A DNA stretch of 44,377 nucleotides, from NCBI GenBank assembly GCA_026260175.1, contig JAKCWW010000411.1, positions 70,100 to 114,476 of the forward strand, in the 5' to 3' direction. A program made the position numbers and the translations under genes. Below the pieces are notes generated by a model, which worked only from the letters and a program-made list of their open reading frames with translations, ran no database searches and was not told where the DNA came from. This document shows positions 10,101 to 21,609 of this stretch, one piece after another (within the stretch, counting starts at the first letter, position 1; every line of letters starts with the position of its first letter). This DNA comes from Reticulitermes lucifugus (lineage: Eukaryota > Arthropoda > Insecta > Blattodea > Rhinotermitidae).

Positions 10101-11134
10101 CAGGTATATACAAAGGAATACAGTACAGTAAATTCTGCCAAAGATGTGCGCGTGTAGACTTCAAATATAATATTGTCAATTAAAATTAGTAAAAATCTTT
10201 AAATAATAAATCAACTAACAAATATTCTTTTACAATTCTAAACAGTATTTTATCTTTCATGGCCCTACATGTCAACGTTTGTCACTTCATTCAAAAAGAA
10301 CACCCTGTGTTGTCTAGTTGGATGTTTGTGCCATGGTGGACCACTGAGTACTGTTTTAATATTTAATATATGCATTTTGCACACAGAATTTACTTATGGA
10401 TTACATGTAAGTCTCACAACAAACAGTAAGTATTTCCGACGTAATATTTGTGCTGGAAACGCAGTGCGTTTTTCGAGAGTTTGGAACTGATTTTTAAGTA
10501 TTACTTATTGAAACTTAATTATTCAGAGAGAATCACGACCATAGAAAGTTCCCACATTTCGCCTGTTCTTCCTTCTGATAAGAATCATATAAAGGTAAGG
10601 TGTGAGACAAGTGCAGCGGAATTTAGACACTTTCTGGTTAATGGTAAGATGGGTGTTCTTTGTTTCTCACAAATAAAGTGACTGTCACATCTCCAATGAC
10701 TTTTATCTTTCACCTACGTTTTATTATTCTTTCTTAGCTCCCTCTCTTCTTCATGCTTCAGATGTTTATCGAATTAGTTTCTGTGAAGATTTTGTTACTA
10801 TGCAAATCCGTAGGCAAAAAAAAACAGATGAAATTATGAAGCAAACAGCTTTACATATTTCACAGAATGTAACTGAAATTTTAAAATCCAGAAAATACAA
10901 TAAATTAGATGTTTTAAGGAAAAGGGCCCATCTTGTCTGCTTAGTTACATATGATGGGATGTGAAATATCATATAAGTTCAAGATCTGACATGGCTGTCT
11001 CTCTTAATATTTTTACATAAAAATAACATTCAACAATAAAACTTAAAGGGTCACAAACACAATTATACAAACCAATACAGGTGTCTGCAGATTTGTAGCT
11101 ACGATAATAAGACGACTGGAATCTATGAAATTGG
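10101..11134. other. No recognisable gene
   Basis: AT-rich sequence. The overlapping plus frames at 10269-10681 have no conserved motif. No repeat partner was found in the window. Confidence 0.4.
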
Positions 11135-11415
11135 GCTACCGAAATGGGTACCAGGTGAAGGCATTAAGTAAAGAGCTAAACGAAAGCATAAGGGAAGAAC
11201 TATTAAATGTTTTTGGAATGAATAAGATAATAGAATATGTAACTTGTGCCTGAACTGATTACGTTTAAAGGATGAAGGATGGTAAGTATATAAAATATGG
11301 ATTCAGGCTTTTGTAAGATCACTGAGAGATAAACTGATCATTTATACACATCCTGAGCCTTAGGAGGGTAAGAGACCTAATCCCTGATCCGGAAGAAGAG
11401 GGAGTGTTTGGAATA
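11135..11415 (+). mobile_element. LINE family C scrap
   Basis: A broken plus frame reads NESIREELLNVFGMNKIIEY at about 11175-11236, then RMKDGKY after a frame interruption. This fits the pattern NE.IREEL....MN.II.Y....RM.D.RIPK found in the C-terminal part of several non-LTR polyproteins. The second family C copy at 19930-20410 has RNEDIKEELGM...II in the matching place. Downstream, CCGGAAGAAGAGGGA near 11390 fits the basic GRPRRRW-type end. Several stops show that it is dead. Confidence 0.5.
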
Positions 11416-11419
11416 ACTA

Positions 11420-12949
11420 TTTTTAACCTTTCGTACCTCCTTGAGTAAACACTCTAAATGTAGTCAATATTTTGCGTGATTTTTAGGTGCAGGGTATATT
11501 TATGCAATTTCATTCTGCTCTTCCCTTGTAACACTGGTGATTTATTCATGTCACTCCTGCGTTGCACCTTCGCATAATCCCAAATTTTACGCATTCCTTC
11601 TGGAATATGATGAAGCTTTTTTTTCTGGCTAAATGAATGTGGGCATTTATTTTGCATTGTCTGGATTATGATTGGAACTATTGTTATCTCACTAACCTTT
11701 AATGATACTATATAATTCATATTGCTGATATGCCACCTAGTAAAGACAGGTACTTTCAGAATAGTTTATTTCTTAAACCGATGATGAACCTCATTTATAG
11801 TAGTTTATTTTTATTGCAAAACATTGTTGCGTTAAATAAATTTGCTTCACAGTTGAATGTCGTAATTATAAATATTAAAACATACTTAGAGTATTACCAC
11901 TATTGTTCGAAAATCTGCTACCAACTTTGCAGCTGTACGTCATTACACCTACAACTGCTTACCTAAGAGATTGGGCTTGTATTGTGCAGTATCAACCCAC
12001 AGAGTTTAATACACAATCTTACCATCAAGTTACAATTCCCACATTACTAAACACAAGGGCTTCAAGTTGAAAATCAACTAAGGCGACAAGTTCTGTTGTT
12101 TGCTTCGCATCATGTGAAACTACTCCTGATTTCTAAGCTTCAAAATGGATGAAATTCACATATACAGTCACCCTACAAAGCATAGAACGTTCTGTGCTAA
12201 CATTGGGCTCAGCTTGAGCTGTTTGCGTTGCAACCACAAGTATTAGCTTTGTTTTGACAGTTCTTGTGATTCGCCTACTCGTAGTCAGAGTTACTGTTTG
12301 GACGAAACCACTTTAGGGCACTGATTTCAGGCTACAGAATTTGTGTACGATGTGCCAGTCTATCACTTGTAATGATAAGGTCCTCAGGGATTGGTCATTT
12401 ATGTTTTGATGCTGCGGGTTTGTATTGATGGGTACATAAATTTCGTACAAATATGCTGCAGTGTTCAGTGCCAAAATTAATACGGTAAGTGTGATAGGTT
12501 ATATAAGCGGGTTAAAAAAACTTTCACAACAATTGCCAAGGAGCCAGAATCCGTTCCGGCCCAATGGAAACGTTGTATAAGGAACTTGTGGACGCAAACG
12601 GAGTAAATAGAGCAGTCCTTGAAAAGCTAAGAGTGCGTCAGCTAGTCAAGAGATCCCAAAAGGCCCTAACTGTAATATTTTTTAACAAAAACTTCAAAAT
12701 TTAAAACATGCATGAAACTTACTTTAGTATTTTAGAAAATGCTTCTGTATTATGCAGTAAAACTTACATTCTTGAAGAAATTAATTAAGAAACAAGTATT
12801 ACGCTGTAAAACTCTACTGCATAAAGAAACGGCGTTTTTATACTTTCTTTGCGAAGAAAAAAAGACATCTTATGTGGAGACCACTTCTGTCCGCCAGTCC
12901 ATCTGTCCTTCCGTTGGTGAGCGACGTAGTATCAGTGACTAAACTATTC
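11420..12949. other. No recognisable gene
   Basis: AT-rich, with scattered 65-90 codon chance frames on both strands. A GC-richer patch near 12535-12655 has no coding signature. Nothing could be assigned. Confidence 0.4.
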
Positions 12950-13492
12950 TTCAAAGTTTTATAAAATTCGGTATAAAAGTTTCTTCATAAAAGGTGTAAA
13001 GCGAGCGTGAGCTTCGTGAAAATCGGCTCAGTAACATTCACACTTTACTTAGGGGCGTGAAATTCGTAAAAGATTTTATAACCTAAGTCCTATAATTCTT
13101 AACAAATTTGGATGAAATTTGATCTAGCAAATCTTACTCTAATATCGTTCAGTAAATATTATTTTTACAATATTCGATGCAATGAAAGTCACACTTTATA
13201 TGAGGGAGTAGATGAATTTCAACCCATGTTTTCTACGCTTTCAGTCCGATTCAGATGACACTCGTTACGCGTGATTTTCTGAAAACTTAATGGACAATAT
13301 TCAGTTTTGTGAAAGTCGGCGCAGTGAGAGTCCTACCTTAACTTATGTAAACGTTTATTTGTACTTTCCACGTTTATTTAATTTGGATGAAAATCGTTAC
13401 GAGTTATCTGCACATAATACAGCTGAGTATGTCAGTTTTGTGAATATCGGTGTAGGGAGGAGAGTACTTTTCTTATTGGCGTAAATAAATTA
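12950..13492. repeat. Diverged tandem array, unit about 130-150 bp
   Basis: A module with TTTTGTGAAAGTCGG-like and CAGT..GAG..TCACACTTTA-like segments recurs with starts near 13011, 13160, 13303 and 13434, spacings of about 149, 143 and 131. A second segment, TTTGGATGAAA, recurs between them (13109, 13381, weaker near 13248). Units are heavily diverged. The array is non-coding although a 64-codon frame overlaps it. It may be the tandem interior of an unrecognised element or an old satellite. Confidence 0.55.
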
Positions 13493-13520
13493 AATTTACA
13501 CCGGCTAGTACATGTAACAT

Positions 13521-13747
13521 GATATCTGCGATATTCTGTGATTTTACGCAGCGTAGATTGGTAGTTTGCTACTAACGTTTCGGGGCAACTTATCGGTCCC
13601 ATCTTAAAGGGTCAAGCAGTCAACACACTTGAAGATGGGACTGGTAGATTGTCCCGAAACGTTGGTAACACACTACCAATCTACGCTGCGTAAAGTCCCA
13701 GGAGAGCGCAGATCTCCTTTACACGGCGGCGGAAGCCTGAAACTACG
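13521..13747. mobile_element. Compact fold-back element with hammerhead-like motifs (copy 1)
   Basis: Left arm 13545-13605 and right arm 13631-13692 are near-perfect reverse complements over about 61 bases and share the tip TACGCAGCGTAGATTGGTAG. The loop is about 25 bases. Each arm carries a core ending in CCCGAAACGTT: minus strand at 13575-13604, plus strand at 13631-13661 starting GAAGATGGGACTGG. An asymmetric 3' part follows and ends in CGGCGGAAGCCTGAAACTACG. The same overall layout, including that ending, recurs at 28023-28223. A weak target duplication is possible (GTAACAT at 13514-13520 and ATAACAT to the right). Confidence 0.75.
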
Positions 13748-13759
13748 CACCGCATAACA

Positions 13760-14219
13760 TGTTGAAAGTAACAAACGCTTTGGTAATGTGTGTGTATTAC
13801 GTCACGGGCTACAAGATTTGCAAATGTTTATTGTATAATTCCATTGTTGGTAGCGCGCATATTCAATGAAGTCTTGATTTAATGAATCACAATGGGAGTA
13901 ATGGAAGTTTATGTGTGGGAAGTGTAGCTAGAGATGAGAATTACTCATTTCGAAATTTCCATTCATGCGAACATTTAACATCATTCAGACTGCCTCTTAA
14001 TTAAATAATTAGTCATTCAGGCTTTTTGAGGTATGAAATTACGACGCAAGTTCTGGAATAATATTTCGGAGAAATTCTTTGTTAATTCTATGTACGTTTT
14101 ATTAAAGCCTGACTAAAATTCCATGCGAAGTAATTAACTGTATGTAGCAGAGCTTTTCTTGAAAATCTTCTAGTCGCTCATCTTGTGAAGCAACTCCCCT
14201 CCTCTTAATCTCACGCTTG
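13760..14219. other. No recognisable gene
   Basis: Unremarkable AT-rich sequence between two fold-back family members. Nothing assignable. Confidence 0.4.
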
Positions 14220-14410
14220 ACTTACTGCACAAAATTAATTTATGCGCGTTTTTAGGTTTACTCAGCGACATAGCTGTGGTCTCCGTTCTTCTGGAATGTG
14301 GTGTCGCGTCACTGACTAATTGTTGCCCGAAGTTTCGAGACAACGGTGTTGTCTTCTCTTCAAGGTTCGAAATGTCCAGAAAGAATTCTTCGACCTTTGA
14401 AGATGACACC
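14220..14410 (-). mobile_element. Relic related to the compact fold-back family
   Basis: On the minus strand CTTGAAGAG is followed by a perfect 7-bp hairpin AGACAAC/GTTGTCT (plus coordinates 14338-14344 and 14348-14354), then CTCGAAACTTCGG. The downstream sequence tracks the 3' part of the elements at 13521 and 28023: an AGAAG..GAGA block, then a CGCTGAGTAAACCTAAAAA block in place of CGGAAGCCTGAAA. An 80-codon frame covers it, but this looks like chance openness of repeat sequence. It is more diverged than the other two, and only one arm is evident. Confidence 0.45.
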
Positions 14411-14414
14411 ATAA

Positions 14415-14894
14415 CTTCTTTTCTAAACGTCTGACGCCAATTACCCAGTGACGTAAGCCCACATCCTAGAAGAACGGAAGCGTGAGGGTCAATTTAATTT
14501 CACGTTGATAGCCTGAATATTCATGACGTTTTCCAAATATTGCAGTTTACTTCGCAAAAAAAAAAGTGGAAGAAGGTTTTCCATGTGCTCTGACCTCTAT
14601 TTGTATTGAATGTACTTAAAGACAGCTCGTAGAAGTGGGCTCATCTAATATGTGAAATTTATTTTATCACAAGGATGTAATGAAGTTTCTTATAAATACA
14701 GTACACTCCACCAGACAGTTCCTTCATTCCCCCGCACAAACGGCCATACAGCAGTGATATCTCATAGACAATAATAGTCCTTGAAAATGAAGACGCCTTC
14801 TCCAGCTTATCTTATCTTAGACGATAACAGAATACTCTGCTCTCAAGGTTCCCACGCCGTGCCCGCTAGTCCTGCTGGTGAAAGAAGGTTTCTC
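14415..14894. other. No recognisable gene
   Basis: Contains a run of ten A near 14556 and otherwise featureless AT-rich sequence. Confidence 0.4.
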
Positions 14895-15155
14895 ACTCGT
14901 TTCCAGCACCGTAGCCTTGAGGCTTATTGTGCAACCCTGTGTTGAAAATGATTAGTTTTTTTCGTTTTTCCGTGTAATGGAGCACCGGTGGAATGACATT
15001 GACAGAGGAAAACCGAAGTACTCGGGGAGAAACCTGTCCCAGTGCCACTTTGTCCACCACAAATCTCACATGGAATGTCCCGGGATCGAACCTGGACATC
15101 CGCGGTGAGAGGCCGGCGACAAACCGCCTTAGCCATGGCACGGCTACACATAGGA
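14895..15155 (-). mobile_element. tRNA-derived SINE, family 4 (better copy)
   Basis: On the minus strand the head reads GCCGTGCCATGGCTAAGGCG near 15125-15148 (A-box region), followed by a B box GGTTCGATCCCGGGAC at 15075-15090. The body includes TGGCACTGGGACAGG and a TACTTCGGTTTTCCTCTGTC block, then an A-rich and T-rich stretch. GTTGCACAATAAGCC lies near 14920-14940. The diverged copy at 5046-5215 shares the body. Left edge is approximate and no target duplication was found. Three open frames over this interval are SINE sequence, not genes. Confidence 0.75.
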
Positions 15156-15184
15156 ATTACTGTGCTTCGTCGGATTGTAATTAG

Positions 15185-16754
15185 ACCCTTGTTTCTACGG
15201 ATTCCGCAAATTAATTTTCTCTACCTCGTATCTTCAGTAGAATAAATGCTTCCTTTACAGTTTAATTTGCATAATGCCAAGGTGTCTTTGTAGTCATTCT
15301 GTAATCTTAATCTTATGGAAATCGTCATAAATGTTCGGAATATAAATCAAGGTCTTTAAAAGTGCTGAGATTTTATCGTTTAAAACTTTAAAATAATTGG
15401 TTAAAAACCATATCTTGTGCTAAATTACTCTACAATGAACACGACTAACACCGCAGTGTTTTAGATTTTCGTAATAAAATACAACACATGGAAAACTTGG
15501 GGTTATCAGCATATACGTATCGCTTTAACTATACTTTATTTAAACACAAGTGGGCTACTTTTTCATTTAGATTACTTAACAAAGCTCTCAGAAAAACAGA
15601 AGGTATTTAGCGCTCAATAGTTAAGTTTGTCATTTTTACGAGTAGTAGTAATAAATAGAAAATGAAAGTGAACTCCCATAATTCAATTTCTTTTATGCAC
15701 GTAAGACTGAGGAGAAACTATAATAACATTCTACAGATTACGTTATTAAGAAATAATGTAGTCAATAGGTAGTTACTGAATTTTCGGTGACATATACTGC
15801 CTCCAAATTCAAAGAAGATTAATCAGAAAGGATGGTAGGCTATTACCAGAAGGCGCTGCGTTATAACCCACAAAAACACAGTATGAATAACTGAGTTCAG
15901 GGTTTGTCTCATTCTGCATCAATTCCCGCTCAGAAGCTGAGCTGCCGAAATTCGCAAAGGTGCATTTCTTCTGCGCTGGGGACGTCATTTATGTACTTTA
16001 AATTTGTAGTAAATGAGTTTTGGAGCATAAATATATAATTTTACCTATCTATTATAGTTACCATTATTGTTAATTTATTATATTTTTGTGAAAAACTTAT
16101 CACTTAAGTACAGATTATGTAAAATTGTATATACGTGACTCGATTCCCAACAGACGCGACAGATGCATTTCTTGCCCAAGGCGTTCAGATTAGCTCTGGA
16201 GCCCACCCACTCTCCTATTCAATGGCTACCGATGCCACTTTCCCCGGGGGCAAAGGAGCCGAATCGTGAATCTGAACATTCATTCCTTAGTTCCGAATTT
16301 AAGAACTTACCTATATGACTATAAGACTTATGGCATGCGCAGTGACTTTACCTTCACATTTGTGGAAAATGAGACGTTAATTGCTCATCTGAAAGGCTGA
16401 AGGATAAGATTTCCTGGAAAGTGACACTGGCCCATGCAATCCACAAAACAACAACAGCGGAAAAGCCAGCTCCAAGGAAAAAATACTGCTTTAGGGGATA
16501 ACAATTGCTCAGCAATTCAAGCTTTCTCTGTTACTACAGCACTCAAAATTTCTATACCATATAGACAGAAAAGCGTCATGGGTGGGACAGTTAGAACTTT
16601 CAGGGAAACAAATTTTGCTGGACTAATATGAAATAAAGTCCAGTTCACCCGAAAATTTAATGTAGACTCCAACGCAAAATGAAACATGCTTTCACATCAT
16701 ACAAAGAGCACACAAAACTCTAGAAAGTAGGCTTATTTTGAATGAATGGAAAAA
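15185..16754. other. No recognisable gene
   Basis: AT-rich, apart from a GC-rich patch at 16150-16285. That patch carries two inverted copies of GTTCAGATT (16182-16190 and the reverse complement near 16269-16283), which could form a weak 100-base hairpin. No gene or second copy was found. Confidence 0.35.
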
Positions 16755-16990
16755 GCTTCAGACAAAATGTTGGTTTTACAACCGAATAGAAAGGCGTTGA
16801 TGGGAGAATAATACCAAAAAGATGACAAAGTATGAGCATGTACACTGGATTCATCTCTCTAATGCCAGAAATAGATTAATCTCATTGTAACAAGAAAAGA
16901 AATTTCAGGTTCCACAATAGACGGGGAATTTACTAACTGGCTAAGCGACTGTCAGCTCCTTAAGGCGTGCGTTCCTTCATGGGGAAAACT
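16755..16990 (+). mobile_element. LINE family B, degraded 3' end
   Basis: The interval aligns with 8860-9105 of the intact-ended copy. ATGTTGGTTTTACAACCGAA matches the LVGRPEG region, ACTGGATT the DWI region, and GGGGAATTTACTAACTGGC plus CGACTGTCAGCTCC match the 3' UTR. Frames are destroyed by many changes. The right end stops at TTCATGGGG without the TTAG tail. No target duplication was seen. Confidence 0.7.
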
Positions 16991-16991
16991 T

Positions 16992-17858
16992 TTTCCCCCT
17001 AGGGTTGTCTTTATTTACCTTTCGGTTGAAACCAATGTGAGTATCCAGAGTTACGTCACACCACCATTTCTTGTCATTATACAAAAATTCACTGTGGCAA
17101 TTATTTACTAACAACGCACAACCGAGATATTTTCTAAACATTTCTTTGCATATGACATGTCTTTCTTTTAGACTGATTCGTAATTAATCCTAAATCAAAC
17201 CGCTGGATGCAGAAGTAGAGCGATGCATTTGGTTTGCCATTGCGGAATGAATGGGTAGACCAGCGGGACGGAGAGTGTTGCAGGGTGGCAAAGCCAGGAA
17301 ATTAAAGTCTGACTCTGTGGCTGTGTAATTTCTGGTTCTGCCTCTGTTTCACAGAGGAATCACTCTGTCCCAGCCCGTTATATAATTTTCATTCCACCTG
17401 AGGCTACAGTTTCCGTCTGACCCGCTAGACAAATACTCATAGTAAAGGAGCCTTGTGCTGTGGCTTCCAGGATCAAAAGTCAGCACCAAGTTATTTCACC
17501 ATAAGCAGTGTGTATAAATATTTTTACTGCTAACATCCATTTCTTAAAGACATGGGTGTGCAATGTTCAATATTACTCCATAATTAACTTCGTGGAATGG
17601 AGTTCTTGTGAAGCTACAATTATCGGTCAGAAAATAAGTATACATGGCTTATAAGTTTATAACTAAAACTCTACATTGATTGTGATTTAAAGGACGAAGC
17701 AGAATCTTGACGGTCACATATTTAAAGACGATCGCTATGTGGACAGTTGTGACGCAGTGACTGATAACACAGGACACAGGCTTTGTCAACAGGGAATAGA
17801 AATCTCTTCCCACGGTAAAAGAAGTGCTTCACTTGAGACGGGGACTATGAGGAAAAGT
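16992..17858. other. No recognisable gene
   Basis: Mixed composition with a GC-richer patch at 17240-17480 that includes a short hairpin (CCTCTGTTTCACAGAGG near 17340). No coding signature or second copy was found. Confidence 0.4.
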
Positions 17859-17870
17859 AAGGGAATATTA

Positions 17871-18263
17871 TATATATACCGAGTCGTTTATACTCATTTC
17901 TGAGTGTCGTGACCCTACTGGCACGAAGCCATAGGTTGTCATGGGACAATTTAGCAGCTGTGGTTTCCCGTTGCCTTCCGCCGTGTACGATTCTATCTAT
18001 CCTGATAGGACCGCTAGAGCCCTCTAGCAGCCGATCAGGAGACTATGGGTGAGAAATGGCCGGCAAAATTTGCTTACGAACATCTCTATGCCCGTAAGGT
18101 TTTTTTACATGCCGTAAATCTACGACATGGGACAGACGGCTTTACTTCCACTCCGAAGGAAGTGGTGCTACGGATTTTTATCGCCCTTAAAAATCCATCT
18201 ACCTCGGCCGGGATTGAACCCGCAACCTTGGGTCCAGTGGCGAGCACGCTTACCACTAGTCCA
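17871..18263 (-). mobile_element. tRNA-derived SINE, family 3, with perfect target duplication
   Basis: On the minus strand the head reads TTTGGACTAGTGGTAAGCGT (A-box region, 18245-18264), then GTTGCGGGTTCAATCCCGGC (B box, near 18208-18227). A long body of about 320 bases follows, including GGCAACGGGAAACCAC near 17965. The element ends at 17871 in a TATATATA stretch. AAGGGAATATTA flanks it exactly at 17859-17870 and 18264-18275, a perfect 12-bp target duplication. It is the longest and best-preserved SINE here. The 86-codon plus frame across it is not a gene. Confidence 0.88.
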
Positions 18264-18275
18264 AAGGGAATATTA

Positions 18276-19929
18276 GTGCAGTCAAATCTGACCTGTTCTG
18301 GTTAGAGGTTAAAAGAGAGAATCCGAAATACATACGTGCATTGTAAACTTATCGTAAGAAACCCTCGTACACATGGCTTATCTATTCTGTAAAATTAACA
18401 TCATTTAACCTGGAGATATAATTGCCCTCTCTTCGTTTTCGAAATATAATCTTTGGTAATTAAAAACATCGTGTTATTTAACATTCAAATGCTAAAACAG
18501 CCTGGAATTTATAACATCTAATCTTTTATTACATAAACTGCGTCGTTCTGAACATTAAATTTCTCCCTATAAACATCTCAAAGTCTAATTGTGTCTCTGG
18601 GCTACATATTAAGGAGAGCTCTTCGGTAAACTTTATTACCCTGAAGACATTATTATCAAGTAAGGAACCTATTTCCCTCATATGACTGACTTAGTTACCA
18701 CTATGGTACCCTCACGACGTCCCTGGAAAGATATTATCCTATCCTTCTAATGAGTTTGTTAAGGGACAGCCGCACAAAGTGTGACCTACGTATACCTTGA
18801 TATGCTGTCCCACTGAAGCTGTAAGACTGAAATGTACATTATATAACAAGGAAATGTGTACACTAAATGCGTAGCGAAACGTCGAGTGCATAAACAGTTT
18901 TAAACCACATGTATGTCCAAAGTAATTTGATAAATCTAGTGCCTTGCTCTCGAGCCAAAATTATGGGACGCCATCTTCATATTTCCTAACAGAAAAATGT
19001 CATTCGAAGGAATTTGAAGTATGTCATTTAAATAATATCAAACTATGGAAGCAATTCATTTCGGCCTAGTGTCTCCACCAAAATATATCAACCAGTACTT
19101 GGCTTCTACCTGCCAAAACACAAAAACACAAGGCATAAACCAATTACGACTGCAGCTTTCTTTTGTAAATTCCATCTTAAAGGGAGGCCATATTCTTATA
19201 TTACAATAATATATTGGCAGAAAAAGTTAACTTGGGGTAAAGAGACCGGGGCGTGAAGTTGACAACTTACTTTGACCTACTCCTGAAGTTCTGATTGTGT
19301 GACTTTACACCTCCACGCCCCCATATATCTTCACATTAAGTGCAGGGTCAACATGACCTCTTAAAAGCAGAAATAATTTTAATAATAATAATTTATTTTA
19401 CGATGATGTTAGTGCTTGAGCTTTATACAGCGTCACTAGTAAAATGATCGTTAAAAGATGAACTTGAAAAGATCTGGAAAGAGATAATCATGGTCTAATC
19501 GAAGTAGTATCCAGTCATTCGTCTGTAGGAAATGAGAAGAACCATCAAGAATCTCAGTCTGGTCAAATACCGTCCCGGCTAACATTCGATGGAAAAACTC
19601 CCAAAAACAGATTCAGAGCTTTACAGTTATACCGGCCTTCTAGGCGGCAGAAAGAATTATGTAAAACTTGTACAAAAATTATATTTATACGAACACTTTT
19701 TATTCCGATGAGTAAATCCTATTGGGCTGTCCAAAATAAAATCTTCAGACAGCTATATCTTCGTTGCATAACATATACTTGTAAACGAACTTACACCTTA
19801 ATACTCTTTGATTATGTATACTGAGTATGAATAAGACAGTCTGATTTCAAATATGTATTGCGTAATAGAGTTAATAAATACAATATAAAAATTTTCTTAT
19901 CCAGAAAGAAAGAAATATATTTAGTGCGA
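18276..19929. other. No recognisable gene
   Basis: AT-rich. An AAT tract lies at 19379-19396. GGGCTGTCCAAAA at 19724-19736 is shared with the terminal sequence at 44326-44338, but no matching inverted end was found nearby. GCGAAACGTCGAG near 18884 resembles the fold-back cores but lacks the 5' half. Confidence 0.4.
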
Positions 19930-20410
19930 AAGAGTCTGTAACAGCAAAACAAATCTTTTAGACAAAGAATAAGAGGGATTTCGATTATTTAGGCTCAAAT
20001 GTGAGATGTGTGCGGGAGATAGTGACGTTAACAAAAAATAATCAACGTCAACAGGTCTGGAAAAATACGACGCTTATTTCTACGGAAAAGCCTGAAGCGA
20101 ACCTTAATAACATTCTATCGTTTAATGATTATACATACTCTTTTATAAGAAACAGAATGGTGGATATTACAGAGAGAACAGATGAGAAGAACTGACATGG
20201 AAGATATGCGTTTCCCCATAGCTGGTTTAGGATAAAGAATGATGGATCATAAACGTAATGAAGATATTAAAGAAGAACTGGGGATGACAGATTTCAATAC
20301 GATAATAAAAAATCTGTAAAAGGGAATGACTTGAACATTCGGGAAGAATGCCTGCAAACCGAATCCTAAAGCTGCTCTAACAAATGTAAACCGAAGGGCA
20401 GTAGACGGGA
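19930..20410 (+). mobile_element. LINE family C, decayed 3' coding region
   Basis: Blocks in shifting plus frames follow the usual order of a non-LTR polyprotein C terminus: FDYLGSNV near 19980-20003, DHKRNEDIKEELGM near 20237-20290, and NRIPKAAL near 20357-20381, followed by a basic PKGSRRERR-like block near 20391-20417. The region between the first and second blocks is recognisable only weakly. Frameshifts and stops lie throughout. The related scrap at 11135-11415 shares the NE.I.EEL segment. No poly(A) or tail repeat is obvious at the right end. Confidence 0.6.
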
Positions 20411-20649
20411 GCGACGTGTTTATCACCAGAATAAATCAAAAACCTCAATACGTGATGCTGATCATGATGACAGATAAGTACTCGTACTTGCATTTGCGAT
20501 TTTTTCATATTGCTATTCAAGGTTACGTGCATACACGCACAGACGTATGACAAATATACGTGTAATGTAACTTTGTTCCTGTACTTAGTTAAACACGACA
20601 TCTACCAAACGTAAGAGGGAGCAGAACTGTAACTTCCCTCGTATTTAAC

Positions 20650-20830
20650 ATCGGCACTAGATGAAGCTCAGTGTTATGCTGTGCGCTCCGGCCACTTTAC
20701 CATCGGAGAAAAGCCCTCCGTATCCATTGGACAGGAGGAGCCCCAGAAGCAGAGGAAACATCCTTGCCACTACTGGGATGTGAACCTTGATTCCCCCTTT
20801 GTCTACCCCCAACACAATTATACCGACAGC
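20650..20830 (-). mobile_element. Probable degraded tRNA-derived SINE
   Basis: The minus strand holds AAGGTTCACATCCCAGTAG near 20770-20788, a fair B box followed by a GGCAAGGATGTTTCCTCTG stretch. GGAGGGCTTTTCTCCGATGG and GGCCGGAGCGCACAGCATAA follow and lead into GATGCCGATGTT-like sequence at the end. The order resembles insect SINE bodies that I remember, but there is no second copy here and the A box is not clear. An 86-codon minus frame covers it by chance. Confidence 0.4.
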
Positions 20831-21581
20831 ATTTACTTTATTTAGCCTAAATCTAGAATTGTCTGCTTTACCTTCTACAGAGCCAAGCTGCCAATTCTTT
20901 TTGCCACAGCTCTCCATATTTTACATTACAATATTACATAGGTATAAAACTCAATAAATTTTGACCACATGATTCAGATAAAGTGACCAACATACGTCGC
21001 ATGGTGCCAGAATGAGAAATTCTTGTAAAAGTAGAATGTTTTGACGCTTGCCATTTTATAGACTTCGTTTCCTCTCTTTTTAGATGACGCGTCCATGTTG
21101 CGGTACTCAATTACAGATATATATATTTTTTTCAAACCAGTCGTACACAACTTGGAAATTAGGATAAGACGTAACATTACGACACCCAAACAAATGCGTG
21201 GAATACATTCCTAAAAAGTGACGTATTTTCAACCGTCCAAATACCCAATAAACCAAAATATGAAAAGTAAGAAGAAACCTTCACAAGATCTACATCCAAC
21301 TGGGTCACAAGTGTGGAAAGCACCTTACTTTACATAAACATTAAACAAAGCATATTCCACTGCTTCATACTTATTTCCACGTACTTCATTACGATCCGGT
21401 AACACACTCGCCTGCCTACATGCTTATCTTTTTTTTAAATTTAAGTCTCACTTTTTTTTAGTTTTTAAATACTCACACTTTTGTCATATATATTAGGGCA
21501 ACTTGTGACAAAACCCTTTTTTTTAATTTTTAGATACATGTATAATGTATTATTACTTGTAATCTTGGAGGTTAACAAGGG
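20831..21581. other. No recognisable gene
   Basis: AT-rich, with several T-runs between 21425 and 21535. A 71-codon minus frame has no family features. Confidence 0.4.
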
Positions 21582-21609
21582 CCTGATGATGGTTTAATAA
21601 ACCGAAACG
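21582..21609 (+). other. Isolated hammerhead-like motif with intact core
   Basis: CCTGATGATGGTTT, loop AAT, then AAACCGAAACG. The 5-bp stem II is GGTTT (21591-21595) with AAACC (21599-21603). CTGATGA and GAAAC are both canonical, making this the cleanest core in the window. Flanks give no convincing stem I or stem III, and the borders of the element that carried it are not visible. Confidence 0.5.

Noticed and set aside
15042..15245. Plus and minus frames around 14893-15245 as small proteins.
   Set aside because: The interval is a tRNA-derived SINE with A and B boxes on the minus strand; the frames are a by-product.
18045..18305. 86-codon plus frame as a gene.
   Set aside because: It runs through SINE family 3 and across its target duplication.
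18640..18680. CCTGAAGACATTATTATC as another hammerhead-like core.
   Set aside because: No hairpin and no GAAAC follow at the required distance.
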